This document shows positions 31,451 to 36,291 of a DNA stretch of 36,291 nt, in pieces. The translations under genes and the position numbers were made by a program. The notes under the pieces are model-generated. The model ran no database searches and was not told where the DNA came from. It saw only the letters and a list, made by a program, of their open reading frames with translations. The DNA is from Candidatus Corynebacterium faecipullorum. Lineage in GTDB: Bacteria; Actinomycetota; Actinomycetes; Mycobacteriales; Mycobacteriaceae. Numbering within the stretch: position 1 is the stretch's first letter; every line of letters begins with the position of its first letter. The DNA lies in assembly GCA_019114925.1 (NCBI GenBank), contig DXEO01000130.1:1-36291 (forward strand), in the 5' to 3' direction.

Positions 31451-32960
31451 ATGCGACACGATTGCGCTAGATGGTGTCCTGGCCCGGGTGGTCACAGTGG
31501 AGGCCAACGTTGGCCCTGGACTTCCCGGAGTTCACGTCGTGGGGCTGGGGGATGCAGCGATCTCTGAGTCGCGAGACCGCATCCGCACTGCGGTGAGCAA
31601 TTCGCATTTGCCATGGCCCAAGACGAAGGTCGTGGTGTCCATGTCACCGGCGTCGCTGCCTAAAGCCGGGGCTCACTTTGACCTCCCGATGGCCTTGGCA
31701 ATCCTGGCGGCCGGGCAGAGTGAGAGAAGTCGGCTCAGCGGGGCGCTCGTCCTCAGCGAGCTGGGATTGGACGGGCAAGTGCGCCCGGTTTCTGGCATCA
31801 TCCCGGCGATCTTGGCCGCGCGCTCGCAAGGCTATGACACCCTCATCATTCCTGTGGGCAATGCGGCGGAGGCGGCATTGGTGCCCGGAATGACAGTCCT
31901 CGTGGCCGAAACCCTGTGGGATGCTTTTGCCTGGGCGTGCGGGACCGATTGTCTGCCGGATGCACATCTCATCGCTCACGCGGCAGCGCCTGCCCGCGAA
32001 CAGGTCGCTGACTTCAGCGAGGTCGCGGGCCAGAAAGAAGCCAAGTGGGCGGCAGAAGTCGCTGCCGCCGGCGGTCACCACGTGATGATGGTGGGACCGC
32101 CCGGCTCTGGAAAGTCGATGATTGCCTCGCGCTTGCCGGGCATTCTGCCGCGCTTGAGCACGGAGCAGGCGGTAGAAGCCACAGCCATCCACTCGGTGGC
32201 CGGGGCCGTTGGTACCGCCGTTTCTCGTGCTCCCTTCATCGCACCGCATGCTTCGGTAACAAGGGCCGCGCTGATCGGTGGCGGCTCGGGGCGCCCGCGG
32301 CCGGGCGCGGTGAGCCTAGCCCACCATGGTGTGCTCTTCCTCGATGAAGTCAGTGAAGTACCAGCGCAGGTTCTCGATAGCCTGCGCGCCCCTTTAGAAG
32401 AAGGACAGGTGCGCCTGACGCGAGCGAGCAGAGAAGTCATCTTCCCCGCACAATTCCAACTGGTACTAGCTGCTAACCCCTGCCGATGTGGTGCCGAAGA
32501 ACCAGCGCGCTGCGAGTGCCGTGCGGCAGACAGAATGAATTATCTGTCGAACCTTTCAGGACCGCTGCGGGACCGCCTCGACATCATCGTGTCACTATCG
32601 GGGCAATCCGCAGTGCTTCACGCCGAAGGGGAAGAAAGCTCCGCGGATATAGCGCAGCGCGTGGCTGGCGCCCGGGAACGGATGAAAGCGCGCTGGGAGG
32701 CTGACGGGTTGGGGAGCGTGGTCAATGGTGCCGTGTCCGCTTCCTATTTGAGGCGCCACCGCCCGGCGGCGGAGTCGGCGATGATTATGCTGTCCGCTTA
32801 TCTAGCGGAAGGTGAGCTGAGCCAACGCGGAGTAGATCGGGTGCTGCGTCTGGCATGGACCTTGGCAGACCTTGATGGCTCCGCACGCCCCGAGCTGGAC
32901 CATGTCAGTCGAGCGCTGGATCTCCGCGGTGCCGGAACCATCGAAAGGCTGGCAGTATGA
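31437..32960 (+). CDS. comM: ComM/YifB family Mg-chelatase-like AAA ATPase
   Basis: This is a 507-residue ATPase. An N-terminal Lon-like domain covers residues 1-170 (VVSMSPASLPKAGAHFDLP). The AAA core has Walker A GPPGSGKS (220-227), Walker B GVLFLDEVSE, and a zinc-finger-like NPCRCGAEEPARCEC segment. A C-terminal helical domain ends RALDLRGAGTIERL. In Vibrio, ComM is a helicase that drives branch migration during natural transformation. Corynebacteria are not known for efficient natural uptake, so a housekeeping recombination role is possible. It overlaps yraN and dprA, forming one transcript. Confidence 0.94.
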   Translation: MALGRCDTIALDGVLARVVTVEANVGPGLPGVHVVGLGDAAISESRDRIRTAVSNSHLPWPKTKVVVSMSPASLPKAGAHFDLPMALAILAAGQSERSRLSGALVLSELGLDGQVRPVSGIIPAILAARSQGYDTLIIPVGNAAEAALVPGMTVLVAETLWDAFAWACGTDCLPDAHLIAHAAAPAREQVADFSEVAGQKEAKWAAEVAAAGGHHVMMVGPPGSGKSMIASRLPGILPRLSTEQAVEATAIHSVAGAVGTAVSRAPFIAPHASVTRAALIGGGSGRPRPGAVSLAHHGVLFLDEVSEVPAQVLDSLRAPLEEGQVRLTRASREVIFPAQFQLVLAANPCRCGAEEPARCECRAADRMNYLSNLSGPLRDRLDIIVSLSGQSAVLHAEGEESSADIAQRVAGARERMKARWEADGLGSVVNGAVSASYLRRHRPAAESAMIMLSAYLAEGELSQRGVDRVLRLAWTLADLDGSARPELDHVSRALDLRGAGTIERLAV

Positions 32961-34135
32961 GCGAGCTCAACCTATCGAGTACCCGGCACACGTGGGCCTA
33001 CCTCAACCGTGTTGTGGAGGGCCCCTCACCAACCCTCCACGGGCTGCTGAGTCAGTACCCGGCTGAGGAGATCGCCCGCGGAATCTACAAGGGCGAGGAC
33101 TGGATCGGCCCCTTGCGGCAGGCGACGGCTTCGCGGCGCGACTGGCTGCGGCAAGAAGAAGACCTCGCCGCTGCGGAAGCGGTGGGGGCTCGACTGATCA
33201 CACCCGCGGATACGGAGTGGCCGGGAGAAGAGTTTTCGCGAGCCTTTGGCTTCTATCACCAGGGAATGGTGGAAGCCCCAGCAACATTTGATGACCAAGC
33301 GTTTCCTCCTCACAGCCTGTGGGTCCGTGGAGTAAACCTGCGCGAAACGGTATCCCAATCGGTGGCGTTGGTAGGGACGCGTGCGGTGAGCCGATATGGC
33401 TGGGAAGCTGGCTCACTGCTGGCTAGCGGCCTTGCCTCCCACCAATGGACTGTGGTTTCCGGCGGGGCGGTAGGTGTCGATACGGCAGTACACGAAGCCG
33501 CGCTGGATGCAGGAGGTCTAACGGTAGCAGTAGCGGCCTGCGGCATCGACATTTCTTACCCAGCACGCAATGCAAGGCTTTTTGACAGAATCGCCGAGAA
33601 AGGATGCATCGTGTCTGAGTTCGCGCCGGGCACGCGGCCGCAGCGCTTTCGCTTTCTATCCCGCAACCGCCTTGTGGCGGCGATAACGAGCGGCACCGTG
33701 GTGGTCGAAGCTGGATTTCGCTCTGGTGCGCTCAACACGTTGAACTGGGCGGAAGCACTGGGCCGGGTTGCCATGGCAGTGCCAGGGCCCATCACCACAT
33801 CTGGGTCCTTGGGTTGCCATCAACGTATCCAGGATGGGCGGGCTCAGTTAGTGGCCTCTGCGGATGAAGTACGGGGTTTGGTTGGCAAGGCGGGGGAGGT
33901 GGACGTGGCTGGCCAATATGAACTGGAGTTTCAGCCGACTGCGGTGCAGCGTCTGTCCCGTAATGAGCTTCGGGTATATGATTCCACCCCGCCGGAAAGC
34001 GCGGAGGAAGGCGCGAGCGCAGAAGATATTGCGGCGGCCGCAGGAATGCGGGTAGCGCTGACTATTCACTTGCTCGTGGCCATGCAAAAGATGGGGGTGA
34101 TCACCCGCTCGGGAGCGATGTGGCAGCGCGCCTGA
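32957..34135 (+). CDS. dprA: DNA-processing protein DprA
   Basis: This 392-residue protein binds incoming single-stranded DNA and loads RecA. The extended Rossmann fold is evident: SVALVGTRAVSRYGWEAG, VVSGGAVGVDTAVHEAAL, GCIVSEFAPGTRPQRFRFLS and SRNRLVAAITSGTVVVEAG. A C-terminal winged-helix domain (about residues 335-392, EEGASAEDIAAAAGMRVAL) is typical of longer DprA proteins. The N-terminal 120 residues hold the helical/SAM-like part. The ATG overlaps the comM stop by 4 bases. Confidence 0.95.
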   Translation: MSELNLSSTRHTWAYLNRVVEGPSPTLHGLLSQYPAEEIARGIYKGEDWIGPLRQATASRRDWLRQEEDLAAAEAVGARLITPADTEWPGEEFSRAFGFYHQGMVEAPATFDDQAFPPHSLWVRGVNLRETVSQSVALVGTRAVSRYGWEAGSLLASGLASHQWTVVSGGAVGVDTAVHEAALDAGGLTVAVAACGIDISYPARNARLFDRIAEKGCIVSEFAPGTRPQRFRFLSRNRLVAAITSGTVVVEAGFRSGALNTLNWAEALGRVAMAVPGPITTSGSLGCHQRIQDGRAQLVASADEVRGLVGKAGEVDVAGQYELEFQPTAVQRLSRNELRVYDSTPPESAEEGASAEDIAAAAGMRVALTIHLLVAMQKMGVITRSGAMWQRA

Positions 34136-34136
34136 G

Positions 34137-34157
34137 TACACTCATGAGACATGAGTG
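34137..34157 (+). promoter_or_regulatory. xerC -10 element and inverted repeat spanning the start codon
   Basis: TACACT (34137-34142) ends 8 bases before the xerC ATG, a leaderless-type spacing. The overlapping sequence CACTCAT-GAGAC-ATGAGTG (34139-34157) is a perfect 7-bp inverted repeat in which the start codon begins the right arm. It could be an operator, or an mRNA hairpin in transcripts reading through from dprA. Confidence 0.5.
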
Positions 34158-35062
34158 GTGAAAGTGGCAGTAGCGAGCGGCACGTAGGGGGACAACTGGA
34201 GGAAGCGATCGAGGATTTCGCAGAATACCAGCGCATCGTTCGCGGCCGCTCCGAAGCGACCGCCCGCGGCTATTGCTCTGACTTGCGCCTGTTGGCAACG
34301 GAAGTCCCGGATTTTTCAGCTTTTACTCTGAACTCACTGCGCGAATGGTTGGCCCACGCCGTTGCTGAAGGTAAGTCCCGCTCCACCCTGGCGCGCCGCA
34401 CCGCCGCTGTGCGCGCTTTTTCCACGTGGGCCGCGCGCGAAGGCTATTTACAATCGGATGTGGCGCAGCGCCTTGCCACACCCAAGGTGGGCAAGCACCT
34501 GCCCACCGTGATGTCACCCACCGCGGCGGGGGAGTTGATGGGCAATGCCGTCTCCACCGATGAGGTCCACTTCCTGCGTGATAGCGCCATGCTCGAATTT
34601 CTCTACGCCACCGGTGTGCGCGTGGCTGAGCTCGTCGGCCTCGACCTCGGCGATATCGACCTGTCGCGCCGCACTGCCCGCGTGACCGGTAAGGGTAATA
34701 AACAGCGCGTTGTCCCTTTCGGGGATGCAGCTCATGATGCGCTCTGCGCTTGGCTGAAGACAGGGCGCCCCGAGCTTGCCGGCGAGACGGAAGCCGTGTT
34801 TGTGGGTACGCGCGGCGGGCGCATCGATGCGCGTCAGGTCCGCCGCGTCGTCGAACGCGCCGCCCAAGTGACGGGAATGCCGGGGCTAACCCCGCACGGT
34901 TTGCGCCACTCGGCAGCTACCCACTTGCTCGAGGGGGGAGCGGATCTGCGCATCGTGCAAGAGCTGCTTGGCCATTCCTCTTTGCAAACCACGCAGGTCT
35001 ACACTCACGTATCCGCCCAGCGGCTCAAAGACGTATACGCCCGCTCCCACCCACGGGCTTGA
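34151..35062 (+). CDS. xerC: tyrosine recombinase XerC
   Basis: This 303-residue recombinase should resolve chromosome dimers at dif with XerD. The N-terminal SAM-like domain covers residues 1-110. All catalytic residues are present: Arg157 in TGVRVAELVGL, the Lys in TGKGNKQR, His249 and Arg252 in HGLRHS, His275 in LLGHSS, and the nucleophile Tyr284 in TTQVYTHVS. Length is standard. The choice of XerC over XerD rests on the dprA-xerC-rpsB neighbourhood common in actinobacteria. The 3' 38 bases overlap the convergent M23 gene. Confidence 0.93.
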   Translation: MSGESGSSERHVGGQLEEAIEDFAEYQRIVRGRSEATARGYCSDLRLLATEVPDFSAFTLNSLREWLAHAVAEGKSRSTLARRTAAVRAFSTWAAREGYLQSDVAQRLATPKVGKHLPTVMSPTAAGELMGNAVSTDEVHFLRDSAMLEFLYATGVRVAELVGLDLGDIDLSRRTARVTGKGNKQRVVPFGDAAHDALCAWLKTGRPELAGETEAVFVGTRGGRIDARQVRRVVERAAQVTGMPGLTPHGLRHSAATHLLEGGADLRIVQELLGHSSLQTTQVYTHVSAQRLKDVYARSHPRA

Positions 35063-35531
35063 GGCGAATGACAGGTTCCCCCAGCAAATCCAGTGGATTG
35101 ATGTAGTCCTCGCGGCCCTCAATCGCGCCCCAGTGCAGCCCTGGATAGCCGTCCACGGACGGCGCGAGTGTGCCGATCACATCTCCTTCCTTCACCTGGT
35201 CACCTTTCTTAACCCGCGCGAACACCGGTTGATAGGTGGTGCGCAGACCGTTGCCATGAGCAATCGAAAGGGCCGGTTTGCCCGCTATGGAGCCTGCGAA
35301 GTATACGACTCCATCGCCAGCGGCACGCACCGTTCCGCCGACGGGCAAGTCCAGATCGACACCGCGATGTCCGGCCATCCACCGCTTCTCTGGAGGTTCG
35401 AAGCCACGCAAGACCCGAGAAGCAACCGGTTCCCCAGTGGTGGGGTCGACGAAGGCGGCGGCGAGGGGGACGTCGACAAGCGCAGCCCACATGAACAGTA
35501 GAACCAACAGATAAAGAAGACGGTGAGGCAT
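35025..35531 (-). CDS. secreted M23-fold (LytM-like) protein with altered active site
   Basis: This 168-residue protein has a signal peptide (hydrophobic residues 5-22, likely cleavage after AAA near residue 26) and one M23 peptidase fold. The zinc ligands are retained: His55 and Asp59 in HRGVDLDL and His133 in PGLHWG. In classical LytM enzymes the HxH motif supplies a second His, here Gly131, and the YxHL motif another, here YQPV with Pro. Thus both catalytic His seem lost. It may act as a cell-wall binding or activating protein rather than a hydrolase; this is inference. It overlaps xerC tail to tail and is followed on the chromosome by rpsB in the opposite direction. Confidence 0.85.
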   Translation of the reverse strand: MPHRLLYLLVLLFMWAALVDVPLAAAFVDPTTGEPVASRVLRGFEPPEKRWMAGHRGVDLDLPVGGTVRAAGDGVVYFAGSIAGKPALSIAHGNGLRTTYQPVFARVKKGDQVKEGDVIGTLAPSVDGYPGLHWGAIEGREDYINPLDLLGEPVIRLKPVGGSGRIRL

Positions 35532-35583
35532 GACCTCAAGCCTGCGCGTGAGCGCGGCCCGAGGGAAGGACGTGCGGTCGACC

Positions 35584-35592
35584 TGTGGATAA
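35584..35592 (-). promoter_or_regulatory. perfect DnaA box
   Basis: TGTGGATAA is the complement of the consensus TTATCCACA. It lies about 50 bases upstream of the M23 gene start and faces the box at 30856. Confidence 0.5.
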
Positions 35593-35678
35593 AGTGTTAA
35601 AGAAGTAACCCATGGTGCGCCAGGGAAAAGTTTCGTGTGGCTGTCAACAAACCGGCGGCGATTAAACAGTCGCGCCGT

Positions 35679-35708
35679 TTGGAATCAGCGCGTGTGCAGT
35701 ACTAAGCT
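35679..35708 (+). promoter_or_regulatory. possible rpsB promoter
   Basis: TTGGAA and TAAGCT are separated by 18 bases; the -10 matches the TAnnnT pattern. It is the best plus-strand candidate before rpsB. Confidence 0.4.
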
Positions 35709-35925
35709 AGCCCACAGCAGTCTGTGTCTAATGCCCGGAAGGGTTCTGCATGGATTGACTACGCGCGGCGAAGTAGTTGCTTCCTGGGTTAAGGAAGAGA
35801 CAGTCCGTGGTTGACGTGGTCCCCAGGATGATGGGGTGTTAACCAGGGCCTTCGTTGCTAGGGTGCGGAATAAAACACCGCACAATCTTGTAAAACCGAA
35901 ACAATATATAGAAAGCGAGCGAAAC

Positions 35926-36291
35926 ATGGCAGTCGTAACCATGCGCGAGCTCCTCGACGCTGGTGTCCACTTCGGTCACCAGACCCGTCGCTGGAACCCG
36001 AAGATGAAGCGCTTCATCTTCACCGACCGTAACGGCATCTACATCATCGACCTGCAGCAGACGCTGACCTACATCGATGAGGCCTTCGAGTTCGTCAAGG
36101 AAACCGTCGCACACGGCGGCACCATCCTCTTCGTTGGTACCAAGAAGCAGGCTCAGGAAGCCGTTGCTGAAGAGGCTTCCCGCGTTGGTATGCCGTACGT
36201 GAACCACCGCTGGCTCGGCGGTATGCTCACCAACTTCCAGACTGTCTCCAAGCGTCTGAAGCGCATGAAGGAGCTGCAGGCTATGGATGCA
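35926..36291 (+). CDS. rpsB: 30S ribosomal protein S2, 3' end beyond the window
   Basis: The first 122 codons of S2 are present with no stop before the window end. The start VVTMRELLDAGVHFGHQTRR and the segments FTDRNGIYIIDLQQT and NHRWLGGMLTNFQTVSKRL are unmistakable S2 sequence. S2 binds the 30S subunit near the mRNA exit and needs S1 partnership. Codon use is strongly biased, as for the other ribosomal genes here. tsf is expected next, outside the window. Confidence 0.97.
   Translation, partial: MAVVTMRELLDAGVHFGHQTRRWNPKMKRFIFTDRNGIYIIDLQQTLTYIDEAFEFVKETVAHGGTILFVGTKKQAQEAVAEEASRVGMPYVNHRWLGGMLTNFQTVSKRLKRMKELQAMDA

Larger units (their letters stand above)
35532..35925. other. divergent intergenic region with rpsB leader
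   Basis: No gene is seen in these 394 bases. From left to right they hold a perfect DnaA box (35584-35592, minus orientation), a possible rpsB promoter (35679-35708), and a leader of about 215 bases. The leader has an ACTAC/GTAGT inverted repeat near 35758-35777, a CCCC/GGGG hairpin near 35821-35836, and a GTGCGG/CCGCAC hairpin at 35863-35883. An A-rich stretch and GAAAGCGAGCGAAAC precede the rpsB ATG. The long structured leader is compatible with S2 autoregulation but is not a recognised family. Confidence 0.5.

Noticed and set aside
1..36291. CRISPR arrays, insertion sequences, prophage or attachment sites
   Set aside because: No spaced direct repeats, transposase or phage genes were seen; xerC is the chromosomal dimer-resolution type, not a phage integrase by context.

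Overview
The window is a high-GC actinobacterial chromosome segment that I read as Corynebacterium. The reasons are an amtB-glnK-glnD operon preceded by two boxes matching the AmtR operator of C. glutamicum, an MrpA subunit fused to an MrpB-like domain, ribosomal protein S16 and Ffh with long charged C-terminal tails, and the order rnhB / DUF2469 / yraN / comM / dprA / xerC / M23 protein / rpsB. The species is not determined here. I found no tRNA, rRNA, CRISPR array, insertion sequence, prophage or origin; almost all of it is core genome.

Layout. Positions 1-4163 hold the end of a Mrp (Mnh) Na+/H+ antiporter operon (A/B fusion fragment, C, D, E, F, G), closed by a strong terminator. Positions 4250-8151 hold the nitrogen operon amtB-glnK-glnD. 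Next come ffh (SRP GTPase) and a convergent membrane O-acyltransferase with an SGNH domain. Positions 12200-15792 are the rpsP and rimM-trmD translation block, interrupted on the minus strand by a cupin gene and a clearly broken TetR regulator. tex follows, then an HNH/DUF222 gene (minus) and a YhgE/Pip-type membrane protein.

Positions 21885-27690 are a minus-strand thiamine operon, thiC-thiE-thiO-thiS-thiG-thiF, with a TPP riboswitch in its leader. Its genes cover pyrimidine formation (ThiC), the thiazole route (ThiO, ThiS, ThiF, ThiG) and coupling (ThiE). Divergent from it are rplS, two tandem signal peptidase I genes, rnhB and a DUF2469 gene. The last block, yraN-comM-dprA-xerC, concerns DNA processing and recombination. 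It overlaps a convergent secreted M23-fold protein and is followed by the start of rpsB, cut by the window end.

Points of interest: the M23 protein keeps the zinc ligands but lacks both catalytic histidines. A perfect inverted repeat spans the xerC start codon. Two perfect DnaA boxes in opposite orientation flank the yraN-to-M23 block. Several genes (rimM, cupin, xerC, lepB, HNH) have -10-like hexamers placed for leaderless transcription. The TetR gene carries a stop and two compensating frameshifts. I did not find a convincing new multi-gene system; the findings are mostly regulatory or protein-level oddities.
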